DNA of 64,000 nucleotides. Origin: Saccharomycopsis fibuligera x Saccharomycopsis cf. fibuligera. Taxonomy: Eukaryota; Ascomycota; Saccharomycetes; Ascoideales; Saccharomycopsidaceae. The notes beneath the pieces are model-generated. The model worked only from the letters and a program-made list of their open reading frames with translations, ran no database searches and was not told the DNA's origin. Of this stretch, positions 43,628-54,794 are shown piece by piece (position 1 is the first letter of the stretch; every line of letters begins with the position of its first letter). A program made the position numbers and the translations under genes. The stretch lies in the NCBI GenBank assembly GCA_001936135.1, contig CP012818.1:1240001-1304000 (forward strand), read 5' to 3'.

Positions 43628-45184
43628 CTAAGTTAATTGGATCACAGCCATCATGGCCAAGTGATCACTTGGGTACTCCCCAGCGCGCGGCTGACCCTCC
43701 GCTGACATCTCTTCCCTAGGTGGCACCCTTAATAATCCTTTGAGCTCAACACCTTCATTGACTCTTAATTCTTCAGGAGTATCAACAGCCTGCTTATTCA
43801 GACCGTCCCATTCGGTGATGACAAAGATATAGTCAAGCAAGCCACGCCAAGTGTGAGCCCAATTACTGAAATCTGGCTCGTTGCGGCTTTTACTGTTTTC
43901 CGGGTGCACTTGTTTGTATCCAACAGAATAAAGCGAAATGGCTCTCCAAGGTAACTTGTTATGGAGATTAACAAGCTCGTCTATGAGATGACGATGATAC
44001 TCGTCGTTACTGCTGAGAGTGGTAGCCACACCTTTTGGTGCGCCTTCTGCCGCAGCAGTATATGCTCGTCTAGCTGGTGCTGGTGCTTCTTGTTGATCTG
44101 GCTGTTTCCGCTCAGAAGTATCTTGATTTTGATCTTGCCCATCAGCTGTGCCATCTTTAGAAGAATCAACTGGAGCTGAAGCATCGTCACCAGCGCCACC
44201 CTCATCTCCGGCCCCGTCAGCAAACACCTGCTTGACAGACTCTTCAATCACCAGTTTAGCCACACCGTCGTAGTAGACCGGCTTTCTAGTGATTGACAAG
44301 TATGGAGAGTGGTATGGCTCGGCATTGAAATCGCCGCAAAAGAACTTGTACCACTGCTTACTATCTAAGCTATGCTGTTGCACAAACTGCTGCACTGCTT
44401 TCAACGTCGCATAAGTTTGTCTAGTCCTTTCAAAAGTGCCGTGAGGGTGCCAAAACAAATGGTGGGTACCTAGCACAAGACCCTTCTTCGAAGTATTTGA
44501 CGAGTCGAGAAACTCAAGTTGCATAATCAAACCCACATTGGTGGTTGCAGTTCTAGGAGCTATTGGCGCAGTGTCAACATCATCATAGACAACATGTTCA
44601 ATAACATCGCATTTCTTGAAAATCAGCTTGCGATATATAATGGCTACACCGTGGTTCTTATTACCAAAGCGATAGTATTCGGTGTAGTAACCCATCTTAT
44701 CAAACTCCACGGTCCAGAAATTGTTAAACTGAATGTAGTCAACCTCCTGTAAACACAAAATATCCGGGCTATAATGTTGCAATTCACTAAGAAGAACCAC
44801 TGATCTTTTAGACCACTTGAGCGCAGTGCCGTTGGTAGGGAAAAGACTGCGGCGAATCAACGATTGAGCAAGGAGATTATATGTCATAATAGAAAGCTGC
44901 TGACCTGAATTATCATCAACATTGCCGCCTTTACCATTACCATCCAAGTAGAGTATCGGGCGCTTAATAAACTGCAAATCTGCTGGTATTTGTTTAGGCT
45001 CACTTGCCTGCTTTGCCTGTTTTTCAGCTTTTCTGATCTTTGCTAATCGTCTTTGCTCTTCAATGTACTCTGGTGTTATTTTGACACCAGGAGTCTTCTT
45101 ATTTTTCTTCACTTTTGCTGGAGCATTGCCAGACTGGGTCTGGTTCTGATCCTTAGGCTCTTTCGTTTTCTCTGGCTCAGTCAT
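43628..45184 (-). CDS. NGL2: NGL2-type endonuclease (CCR4/Nocturnin-like EEP family)
   Basis: A 518-residue protein starting at ATG 45184. A Lys-rich N-terminus (about 1-60) leads to LQFIKRPILYL and then the endonuclease/exonuclease/phosphatase fold with all catalytic motifs: LSIMTYNLLAQ (Asn, about 100), ILCLQEVD (Glu, about 146), THHLFWHPHG (His motif, about 243), FFCGDFNAEPY (about 285) and a terminal SDHLAMM (about 506). A Gln/Ala/Asp-rich insert (about 325-385) interrupts the domain. Yeast Ngl2 acts in the last step of 5.8S rRNA 3'-end trimming; Ngl3 is a poly(A)-specific relative. The order and the YNLLAQ block favour NGL2/NGL3, with NGL2 the better guess. The gene is divergent from HPT1. 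Confidence 0.85.
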   Translation of the reverse strand: MTEPEKTKEPKDQNQTQSGNAPAKVKKNKKTPGVKITPEYIEEQRRLAKIRKAEKQAKQASEPKQIPADLQFIKRPILYLDGNGKGGNVDDNSGQQLSIMTYNLLAQSLIRRSLFPTNGTALKWSKRSVVLLSELQHYSPDILCLQEVDYIQFNNFWTVEFDKMGYYTEYYRFGNKNHGVAIIYRKLIFKKCDVIEHVVYDDVDTAPIAPRTATTNVGLIMQLEFLDSSNTSKKGLVLGTHHLFWHPHGTFERTRQTYATLKAVQQFVQQHSLDSKQWYKFFCGDFNAEPYHSPYLSITRKPVYYDGVAKLVIEESVKQVFADGAGDEGGAGDDASAPVDSSKDGTADGQDQNQDTSERKQPDQQEAPAPARRAYTAAAEGAPKGVATTLSSNDEYHRHLIDELVNLHNKLPWRAISLYSVGYKQVHPENSKSRNEPDFSNWAHTWRGLLDYIFVITEWDGLNKQAVDTPEELRVNEGVELKGLLRVPPREEMSAEGQPRAGEYPSDHLAMMAVIQLT

Positions 45185-46748
45185 GGTGGAGTATTGCGGT
45201 ATTGGTGTGCTCTTTTCTCTTTATCTCTTTATCTTCATCTCTTCTTAGAGGTTTCTTAAACCCGAAATTTTTAAAAAAAAAAAAAAAAAAAGAATAGTAG
45301 TTTGCACGTGATTATAAAGGCTATTTACCCTCCTTGGTAATGCTCAAGATTTTGGCAATTTAATCAATAAACATGCCCCGTCGTTAGTATTGAACAATCT
45401 AGCTGATAAATTATTTTGTTTTGAACTTTTGCTGGGACCGTTAGTATTTAGTGGTAAACAGTTTAAGATTCAATTCCGGCTAATGTTACTCAACAACCTA
45501 ACCGGCAATCCTTGCAATTTTTTGAAGCACTTTTTTGAAGCACTTTTTTGAAGCACTTTTTTGAAGCACTTTTTTGAAGCACTTTTTTGAAGCAAGTTTT
45601 TGAAGCAAGTTTTTGAAGCTGAAAACAGTACTCGCTGAATATTGCAAGAGTCGGCAACATATATGCATACCTATCTATGGTATTTCTTTGATCTTCTTTA
45701 AGAACATCCGTCCATATACTGCATAATGTTGATTCAATTACTCCTTTGTTAGTAACTGGCGAACCTTGACGTGGATATTCAATTTCTTATCTTTTTTGCT
45801 AATTGTCAATTAGTTGAATTGACTCTGGTCTGGTTCAGAGATCTCAAGATCCTTGGAGAACTAATGGACGGACATTTTTTTAATTACTTTATTCTCGTAC
45901 CTTACAACGGCATTCTAGAAGCATGATTATGAGAGATATACGCCGATCGTCGATAAATATGATGTTTAAGATGCTAGATCGACAATCAGGAATCCTGAAG
46001 TTGATCGGAGAAGAAATAGTAATATTCTTACGCAAGTATCGTCTGTCTTCAGATACCGCGGTTGATTTCCCTATTTTCAGGCTTAGCAGCTTTTACGGGA
46101 CTCTTGGCTAGAACTCCCCCTGTACTATCTCTTCTAGCGAGAGAGTCGCTATCGATAACAGTCTAAGCGAGTACTTTGAAAATGCTGTTGGAAATTTTTC
46201 TTGTGCCATGTAAATATATAAGAGTACGTCTCATCTTCAATAAAAATTCACCATTCGGCAGCAAAAGTATTCGTGTTGTTCAATCGGAGCGTTTACTATT
46301 ATCATGCGGCTAGACGTATGAGGTGCTGCGCAATTCTGCTGCAGCTGAAAAATTCAAAGAAAAGGACAAAAACGAAAAAAAAAAAAAAAAAAAAAATAAA
46401 AATTTTTTTTTAAGATTTCGGAGACTCCATCGAGGAAAGTGTAAAAGAGGCATTATACTATCACAATTCGAAGAAAGGCATACTCAAACAAGTAAAAAAA
46501 AAAAAAAAAAAAAAAAATTTTTTTCCTTTTTGCACTCAACGTTTTCCCTTGACTGCTTCTTTCAGTTTATAATAGAACTTACACAACAGTTATCAATTAC
46601 CACACGCACTTAAATTGTCTGGTAAACTTTTACCCTAATATTGGAACCATATCTGTAATTATTCTTACGAATAGTCAACTGTTTTGTCCCCAAATTTCTC
46701 CAAGAGTAACTCAAGTAATCACCTCAACCCACATTTTGTGATACAATA
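45185..46748. other. divergent promoter region of NGL2 and HPT1
   Basis: A 1.56-kb region. It contains a 13-bp tandem array (45518-45619), a TGACTC core (45820-45825, the Gcn4/Bas1 type, but more than 900 bp from HPT1), and A runs at 46377-46396 and 46495-46517 in the likely HPT1 leader. Short frames near 45.9-46.6 kb show no motif. Confidence 0.4.
45518..45619. repeat. 13-bp tandem repeat array
   Basis: Five exact copies of TTTTTTGAAGCAC (45518-45582), then three decayed copies ending GAAGCAAG or GAAGC. The exact copies suggest recent expansion. Confidence 0.9.
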
Positions 46749-47564
46749 ATGTCCGACGCGAACATCAAGCCTCAAGTCATCCAGACCGATGATGTCGAAG
46801 CCACCAAGGTCTACATTTCCTACAATAACGTTCACCAGTTGTGTCAGGAAGCCAGCCAAAAAATCAAGGAATTCAAGCCAGACTTGATTATTGCCATCGG
46901 TATGTCTAGTTATGCTTTATCCTTTTAGTGAGGCTTAATTTCTTTGCAGATTGCGTTTCCCCGGGGAACGCCTCAATCCTCGAAAACATAATATTTCCCT
47001 TTCCTTCTCTTCAAATTGTTTCAAATACTAACACTCTTTCTAGGCGGTGGTGGATTTATTCCAGCCAGAATCTTGAGATCTTTCCTCAAGGAACCAGGTC
47101 AGCCAACTACGAGAATTTATGCTATCATTCTTTCTTTGTATGAAGACTTGAATTCCGTTTCTACTGTGAAGGAAGAGGTTGGCGTGCAAGTTGTCAGAAC
47201 CCAATGGATTGACTATCGTCAATCAGGGATTAATCTTGTCAACAAGAAGATCTTGATTGTCGATGAAGTTGACGACACAAGAACCACTTTACATTACGCT
47301 GTCAGTGAGTTAAAGAAAGATGTGGTGGAGCAATGTAAAGCTGCCAACGCAGACCCAAACAACACTGAATTCGGAGTGTTTGTTTTGCATGACAAATTGA
47401 AGCCAAAGAAGGCTGATTTGCCAGCTGAAATCATGGACACCGGTAGATATATTGCTGCTAGACAACTTCCAGATTACTGGATTGCATACCCATGGGAAAG
47501 CACTGACATTGTTTATCACACCAGAAGAGCCATTGAACAAGGTAACGATGTTTTCTTGCCTTGA
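46749..47564 (+). CDS. HPT1: hypoxanthine-guanine phosphoribosyltransferase HPT1, spliced
   Basis: Exons 46749-46899 and 47044-47564 give 223 residues, matching S. cerevisiae Hpt1 (221). Exon 1 encodes VYISYNNVHQLCQEASQKI and ends in LIIAIG. The junction restores the Gly-rich GGGGFIPARILRSFLKEPG. The PRPP-binding motif ILIVDEVDDTRTTLHYAVSE lies near 119-138. FVLHDKLKPKKADLPAE and the terminal YPWESTDIVYHTRRAIEQGND segment are nearly identical to yeast Hpt1. The enzyme salvages hypoxanthine and guanine to IMP and GMP using PRPP. XPT1 (xanthine) is the alternative, but the match along its whole length is to HPT1. The S. cerevisiae gene has no intron. Retaining this intron would end the frame soon after the exon boundary. 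Confidence 0.95.
46900..47043 (+). other. HPT1 intron, 144 nt
   Basis: Donor GTATGT, branch point ATACTAAC, acceptor TTCTAG. It joins ATC G to GC GGT (Ile-Gly-Gly). Confidence 0.92.
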
Positions 47565-47578
47565 GAACGCCAATTCTG

Positions 47579-47609
<31 letters not shown>

Positions 47610-49643
47610 AATGATGGTTGGGTATTTTTCGTTTTACTCTGTCTCTATTCCTTCTTTTTCTTCATCTTTTTTGCATAACTAATTCTCTTTATCCTGTATC
47701 TTGAATACCATCGAGCGTTTTTTCTTTTTTGTTGCTCCTCATTTCTTCTCATCGAAATTTGTGCGTACTTGTTAAAAAAAACTGCTTTAGTTAGCTTTTT
47801 AACATAATTGCGTGGTATTTGACACCGAGTCTGGTTATTCTCGGTGAACCTCACGAAGCGTCGTATTGTGGAGTAGTGCCGATTAACTATGGTCTCCGAA
47901 GTTAACCCGGGGATGCATAAATACACATAGGAAAACATAAATGCGCATTATGTCACATGGATTCCATAGTTTTGGAATTTTCGTTCACTTTTGCACTTGT
48001 CTTAAAACACACATACCGAGAAACTTGTTATGTTCTTTTTTTCGACAAAAAATTAATAGTTTTGCTCACACTCTTGATGGCAAGCGGCCAGGTTGACTTG
48101 TATATCAGATACTAGTAGTTAAATGCTTGATTGATATTTTGCTGAATTCCATTGGTATATATACCAAGGATTCTATTATAAACTCATGAGAAACTAATAC
48201 GCAGATAATTTTCAACCGGAAATGTTATACTGCGTGATAACAAATCTGTAACGCTCGAAGCCAAAATTTACCAGTAAACTTGTAATAGTTGGCGAAGGAA
48301 TGCAACGATGCTGAAGAACTTGTCTTCAATCTATTAATAAACAGTCCTGTATTGAGAAGCTGCATATTCCAAAGATTGTTAGGTAGTTAGCACATTGCTG
48401 CACCAAGCATACTGATGTCTCATGTATTTCAGTTATCCTTGTCAGCAGAAAGTCAATGCAGTTTCTGAGCTGAGTCAATAATGGAATTAATTAAGGCACA
48501 TGGAAAAAACACTTGAGTTTTTACACTACCAGACCATATTTAAAGAACACCTTCAGTAACCAAAGAGAAGTGAGAATAGTCTGTGCTGCAATATGGTGAG
48601 CGGTTTTTCGGCTTAGCATAGAATTGCCTACAAAGCACTCAGCTTTTGTCAAGAATTTGCCGATCCTGTCTCTACTATATAACCGCCCGTTTAACGGTAA
48701 CTGTGACCAAAAACCGCGCTTTGCAAAGAATAAAGTAGTAATCCCGGTCCTTTACTACATTCTCAGGCTAGGATCGCTGTTATAGAGGGACAAAGAAGAA
48801 GTTAAAAGCCGAGACGGTTTTCAACAAAACTAGCTATGGGTTTTGAAAGCAAACTTTTGGATTCTGAGTGACTGATTTTGATTCTCAAGCACCGGAACTT
48901 GATGTATTGGGAGTTCGGTTTTAACAACAGGAGCAACTACAATAAAGAAAATAAAATGCATTCCAATAAGAATCGAACACAGAATATTATTTAGTAAGGC
49001 AGTAAAAAACGTACCTGACATAAATACAGCTTTACCTTGTTAGCAGTATTTGCTGTAACATCTATAATGACAGGAGATAGCTTTTAATTTTATTTTGATT
49101 TTGTCTGTATTTTTTTTTTTTTTTTCTTGATTTAAGCAGTTTTACTTTGGGTTCGCTAGATGTGTAAATTAGCCCTGTAAGTTCCCATATTTGATTTGGC
49201 GATAGCACCAGCATATGTATGTTTGCCCGATTTTACAAATGCTGAGGCAAGGTTAAGCCGATCTACTAAATTGATATGTTATTGGCGATCTATTAAGAGA
49301 GATTGGGGAGCATTTTGTAAGGAATTTGGCTGGCTGTTGGTACATGATGTAATTTTTCGTCTGTACTACCAAGAGCCCTCCTTCCCAATCTGGTCTGTTA
49401 ATAGATGCGTGCAAAATTCAATTCGAAAGCAGTAACATCGAGGCTCTTGCTTCTGTGAGGAAACGGCTAACGGTCTCTTTCTCTGAGCAAAAAGTCAAGT
49501 CTGTACAACTACAGCTAGCGCCATGCTGATTTCGATTGGGAGTAATGTTTAGTTGGTTCCTGAACCATAACAAGCGGAAAATTTAGAAGATCAGGTAATG
49601 TAGTAAACAATGTGGATTGAAATTCAAACAGGCTATATATCCT

Positions 49644-49645
<2 letters not shown>

Positions 49646-49687
<42 letters not shown>
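49646..49687. repeat. T homopolymer, about 42 bp
   Basis: An unbroken T run in the convergent interval. Confidence 0.9.
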
Positions 49688-49693
<6 letters not shown>

Positions 49694-51126
49694 TTTTCCT
49701 TCTTACTTCTTCTTCTCATTCATCAGCTAGAAACCACCCAGTTTCTCTCAATTCCAACCTTCGCAACAGTCTCTTGCCGCTGTTCCTAGGCAGCGCTTCA
49801 AGGATCCAATTAACCGATCTGCCCTACGCGGTGGTCGATCTCTGCAAACCAGCCCTGTCCGAAGATAGGTGCGTAGTTAGTTTCCGTATAATGTAAAACT
49901 TTTAGGAAGTAAGTCAAAGTGGTGGCCAATGGAGTCGTTTCAGTTATTTGATAAAAACTTCATCTGCTAATGAATTCTTACATACCAAGCTAGGTTAAAA
50001 TTTCTCGAACCTTGCAACTAACATGTCAATGTTTTGGTCTAAATAAACATTCTCAGGAATTTTACTGTCATCCATAGAATAGCTATTGTTCTCATAATGA
50101 TTCACGATCATGCATGCAGTACGACGAACGCAAGCTATTATTGAAGACAACAAACATGACAGTTTATGTCTGTTTGTTTCTATATATTGCCTAGATATAT
50201 ACTTTTTACTGTATATAGTCACTTTGATAAAAGTAGTTTCTTTTTCTTCTTCGCTTTTTCTTGCGTTATATTCGGCTAAATAGCGATCAAAATTTCTGCA
50301 ACTTTGCCAAAAAGCTTTCATTACCACCGTGGCTCTTAGAATAAAATGAAAGCACCCTCAGCCAACCAATATAAATTGATCATAGAGTCGATATCTTTTG
50401 AAGATCTTCATATAGCATCTTACTTCTCAAAGGGGGTCCCCTTTGCTTCATAATCAGATTCTTCAAGGACGATGAACATACCGGCTAGGCACTGGTAATA
50501 TCGGCTAGGTGCAATTACCAACCCTAGCAGACTGATGTTTGGCTGACCGACAGTGCTGTGTAGACTGGGCGGTGTTTATGCTTTGCTTACAGAGATTTCC
50601 GTGTTATTGCTAAAAACGGAAATTATGGTGGCCAAAAAGAGAAATTGCAGGACGAAAAAACGTTGCCCACATACAAACCCTCTTTTTTTTTTTCCTTCTT
50701 CCGTCTTGCTTATAAGCGTACTATGAGCATCTGTGTAAAGTCTATATTCATCGTTTAGGTGCACTTTCAACATTGGTTTGTAGTGTAAGCCACATCAAAC
50801 TATCCAGCTCCAGCTAGTAAACAGCTAGCAACTAGCTATAGCCAAGCACAGGGAGCCAGTTCTCAAATGCTTCAAAAGTAAAGTTGTATTAATGGGATGA
50901 GAGTACTTTTTTTTTTTTTTTTTTTTTTTTTAATATTTTTTCTGCTAAAATTTTACGGCTCATGAATTGATTTACCAATGCTTGAACTTTGGCTTGTATA
51001 TAAACACTAACCATATACGAATTCCCGAGGCAAGCATTTAGGGAAGGGGAAAGAGAAAAAACCCGGCACCCAAGGAAAATGACGCTCAAGACAATTGTGA
51101 AGAAAACAACGATAATAAACAGCGTG

Positions 51127-51173
<47 letters not shown>
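51127..51173. repeat. A homopolymer, 47 bp
   Basis: The longest homopolymer in the window. Confidence 0.9.
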
Positions 51174-51176
<3 letters not shown>

Positions 51177-52659
51177 CAGAGCCACGAGAACACTAACAAA
51201 TTTCTAAAGAAATTTTTTAAAAAAGAAGAAAAAAAAGCATTAAAAGAAATAAAACAAAGAAAAAAAGCGTTTGCGTAGGTTTCCCCTGACGATCATTATA
51301 GTTATTGTTGCATCGTTGCTCATCCAATATCCCTACAAAGCTACAGTAGCTAGGGCCTGACAATTGGTAAACCTTTTCTCTCTACCAAAACTAGAATGTA
51401 TTATGCTATGTACCATTTGGCCTGTAGAGTGTTATAGATCCCTTAATAATTCAAACATACCATTGGTGATCAACCCACACGGGAAACAAGCTAGATAGCA
51501 TAAAAAGTTAACTTCTACTCATAAGTGTTGACACCACCATAATCAGTCATGGCTTTTCCGCAATGTTGCTAAACTGGCACTGCAGTCTCTCCATCCTACA
51601 TGTCATAGTCCTATGTTGCCAGAGGCGACGAAAATACCAGCAGCTGCAGCTTGCAGTTTATATAGTTTATGGCTGGTTAAAAGAAGCTTCACCCATAACT
51701 CAGCCTGTTCAGGTTCTATATTCATCTTTGGTATGCTCTAATAAGAACGACGCTCAAACGTAGAAAGTCTCCCGGTAGGGCTGTTGCTAATTTGGAAGTG
51801 TTACAGAATAATTTTAGGCAACCAGGTAAACAATTTTATGCTGATGTATATATAATTCACAATTAAGAGGAAACACAAAAACAAACGTATCAAAGAACAA
51901 CAATATACTTATATAATAATAGAACGAATGTCTGTATATGAACAATGTAAAAAAAATAAGATTAGGTTATTGATAAGTTTTGGAACAGAAAAGAAAACCA
52001 ATAAATGAAATGAAAATAAAATTAAAGTAGTAAAAAAGCATCAAAATAACAAATTAGCAAAATGTAGCATTGCAGAAGAGCCGTGGAGGCAAAAATATAA
52101 GAGTATCTAACAGCAGGGTAGAGTTAAAACGGGAGAGAAGAAAGAAGATGAAGTGTATAAGATGCAGTAAATGACTGTCAAAAAGTAGCGAAAAAAAAAA
52201 AAAAAAGAAATTGTATTGCATCTTTAACTTGGGGGATGCAAAATCAAAGAAAAATAATGTAAAATATTACTTTTTTGGCTTAAAAACTTGAATGAGCAAA
52301 TGAAACAAATGAAAGAACAAAGCAACAACTATGATAGTTAAAAAAAAAAGCTGGAAGAACAAGCAAAGTAAAAGTATAAGTGTAACAATGAAAGATGAAA
52401 CAAGTAAACAAAAGAAAGATATTAACAAAGAAAAAAAATATCCCAATTACCTGAAGAAAAATGATATAGAATAAAAGAAAATGTGGCAAAATACAATAAC
52501 TAGAAATAGCTGAAAAAAAGCATAAAAGCATAAAAGCCAGAACTTTTCAAACGTTCAAGAAATGAATAAAGTACTAAAAACAAAACGGTGTAAAAATAAT
52601 CTCTTAGAAAAAAAAAGAAGAAGCGAAACTCACACTTTTTATGCAAAAAAAAAGCACAT

Positions 52660-54780
52660 TCACCAAATTAATGCTTTGATTTTCATCTTTTTTGACGATA
52701 TTTGCTCTTTAAGCTTCAAATTTCTCATTCTTTCTGCAGTTTTGCCGTTTAAGTTGCTATGGGTCTTATAGTGTTGCATGCAGTTGTCGTGACGAGCAAA
52801 TCTGGCTCCACAACCAGGAAATGGACAAACATGTTTTCGCTCACCGGTATGAATTCGGGAATGTCTTGAAACATGTCCGCTTGTCTTAAATTTTCTGCCA
52901 CAAGTTTTGCATTGATACTTTCTCTCTTCTTCAGGAGCCGAATTAAATTTAAGAGTTGATGTGTAATTAGCAATAGACGAAGAGATTGAATTAGTATTAT
53001 TAGTACAATTGTTGTTGTTGTTGCTGCTGCCGCCGCTGTTAACATTGATGAAATTGAAATTGACATTTTGGATATTGTCCTTGTCGTCATTTGAGGACGA
53101 ACTAGCGTTACTAGCAAACAACTTTCCAGATGTTTTGGAGTTTTTTGATTCCTTTGAGATTTTGGATGCAAAAGATGTAGTTGAGGTGTTTATAGTAGGA
53201 TTATCATGTGTTTGCTGTTGCAAAAATTGCGTTTGGCGTTGCTGTTCAGAATGAGGAATAGGAGGCAAAGGTTGCTGGAATGAGGAGTGTTGCAGAGAAG
53301 CTTCTGGTAATGGAGAAGCAGTAGTCCTAGAGCCACCGGCAATATGTGAAGAAGGTAACGATGATTGTTGAAGCGGTGATTGGAATGATGTTTGTTGCGA
53401 AATAAATGAAGCATTTGAGCCATCATTGAAGTATTGAGAGGTTGGAACCAATTTCAGGTGGGCTATTGGCTGATTATATAAACTATTACTAGTGCTTATA
53501 CTTCTATCATTGGCACTACGAATACTGGCTCCACTATTTTCACTCATTATGTCAGATAGATGATGACTATTATTTTTGCTTGGATTTTGATAAACAGGTG
53601 GTATCGGCAATGGTCTATCAAACCTCAGCGGTTGTTTTTGGCTGACTTCCACAATATGATTGGGTATTGAACTTGCATATTCTGGAATTGAAGTTATTAA
53701 TCCTTCCTTTTGGTTAACGGAGTGAGCATCAATTGACGTTTGCAATGATGAGGTAGTTAAGTAAGAACTTCTTTTATTGGCACTTTGCGGTGCGCTAAAA
53801 CAAGACGAATTGGAAGATGATAGTATGCTTTGGTGGCGATCTTTTATCGTAGTTTTATCATGGAGAAAATTCGTAGTAGTATTGGTGGAATTTACTCCAC
53901 CATTCGAAATACTAGTTGTAAATGACATTGAGTCAATTGAAGGAAGCTTCACCGACGAGGTATCACTAACTGGACTAACTGGTTGCTTTTGAGAATTTAC
54001 CGTTGAGCTTGAAGTTGGCCTACTACTTTCTAATTTTACGTATCTAGGATATTTAACACTAGGATTTGGATTGAACACAGGAGCGACTCTCGAAGTACCA
54101 TAATTCTTGATTGTGGAAAGATATCTTTTTTCAGGATTGTTGGGATGAACCTCACTGTCATCATAATCATCAGTATTAGTATTAGCGTCGTCATCTTTCA
54201 TCAAAATGTCAGAAGTACCTATATGTTTGTTATTGCTATTTCTGATACTGCCGGAAGAACTGGTAGTCATAGAATTAATGCCAGAATGGGATTTGACACT
54301 TCTATTACTATGAATGCTATTGTTCCACTCGCATTTTATAGGGTCGAAATTCGCATCTTGAGGAGAGTTTGCAGTTCTAGGGCTTTGCAACTGACTGGCA
54401 CTGGCGTGATGGTGAAGTTTGCGAGGTGGCTGACTTAAGCTCAGGACATATTGAGGACGCTGCTCTCTCGTTGTGCCACTATGACCTAAATTGCTTATGC
54501 TAGGCACAGTGGTGCTGCTGTTATTATTTTGCATCACTATAGAGAAAGATTTGTTGAAGTGAGTATTTGTTGGGGAAAAATGAACAGGCTGTGATCCAAG
54601 AACATGGTGATCATGGGCGCTTGAATTTGGGGATATTGGAGAATAAGCGTTGTGATTCAACAGATTATTGACCGTGATAACGTTTGATTTTCTGTTAGTA
54701 CCACTACTATTCGTGGCACTGAAGTTCGACATACTAGAGTCTAGATTTAGATGAAGATTTGGATTGAAAGGAGGATGCAT
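52660..54780 (-). CDS. NRG1: NRG1-like C2H2 zinc-finger transcriptional repressor
   Basis: A 706-residue protein starting at ATG 54780. Two adjacent C2H2 fingers lie at the C-terminus (about 621-675). The first is RKYQCKTCGRKFKTSGHVSRH. The second runs from CPFPGCGARFARHDNC to MQHYKTH, with the linker RIHTGERKH. This pair is typical of Nrg1/Nrg2 (KFTTSGHLxRH with CPFxGCxxxFSRHDNCxQHYRTH). Those proteins recruit Tup1 to repress glucose-repressed and, in Candida, filamentation genes. The remaining 600 residues are disordered and rich in Ser, Asn, Gln and Pro. The protein is more than twice the length of C. albicans Nrg1 (310 residues), mostly from low-complexity expansion. A four-codon uORF overlaps its start. 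The upstream gap to HSF1 is 7.9 kb. Confidence 0.8.
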   Translation of the reverse strand: MHPPFNPNLHLNLDSSMSNFSATNSSGTNRKSNVITVNNLLNHNAYSPISPNSSAHDHHVLGSQPVHFSPTNTHFNKSFSIVMQNNNSSTTVPSISNLGHSGTTREQRPQYVLSLSQPPRKLHHHASASQLQSPRTANSPQDANFDPIKCEWNNSIHSNRSVKSHSGINSMTTSSSGSIRNSNNKHIGTSDILMKDDDANTNTDDYDDSEVHPNNPEKRYLSTIKNYGTSRVAPVFNPNPSVKYPRYVKLESSRPTSSSTVNSQKQPVSPVSDTSSVKLPSIDSMSFTTSISNGGVNSTNTTTNFLHDKTTIKDRHQSILSSSNSSCFSAPQSANKRSSYLTTSSLQTSIDAHSVNQKEGLITSIPEYASSIPNHIVEVSQKQPLRFDRPLPIPPVYQNPSKNNSHHLSDIMSENSGASIRSANDRSISTSNSLYNQPIAHLKLVPTSQYFNDGSNASFISQQTSFQSPLQQSSLPSSHIAGGSRTTASPLPEASLQHSSFQQPLPPIPHSEQQRQTQFLQQQTHDNPTINTSTTSFASKISKESKNSKTSGKLFASNASSSSNDDKDNIQNVNFNFINVNSGGSSNNNNNCTNNTNSISSSIANYTSTLKFNSAPEEERKYQCKTCGRKFKTSGHVSRHSRIHTGERKHVCPFPGCGARFARHDNCMQHYKTHSNLNGKTAERMRNLKLKEQISSKKMKIKALIW

Positions 54781-54794
54781 TACTTGTTATTCAT
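54780..54794 (-). promoter_or_regulatory. four-codon uORF overlapping the NRG1-like start
   Basis: ATG AAT AAC AAG TAA (Met-Asn-Asn-Lys-stop). The last A of TAA is the A of the main ATG, giving TAATG. It would act only if the transcript starts upstream of 54794, which is likely but not shown. Confidence 0.6.

Larger units (their letters stand above)
47565..52659. other. 5.1-kb gene-free convergent interval
   Basis: This interval lies between the 3' ends of HPT1 and the NRG1-like gene. No frame over 110 codons is present. The longest (minus, 49995-50327) starts at GTG and lacks a motif. Contents are a T run after HPT1 (47580-47603), T tracts at 49646-49687 and 50908-50932, a 47-bp A tract (51127-51173), small inverted repeats at 48735-48758 and 50484-50528, and an A-rich region (51.84-52.65 kb) that is probably the NRG1-like 3' UTR. 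I recognised no snRNA, snoRNA or tRNA. Confidence 0.45.

Noticed and set aside
49995-50327. 110-codon minus-strand open frame in the convergent gap
   Set aside because: It has a non-ATG start (an internal ATG would give 108 codons), no recognisable domain and no supporting context.
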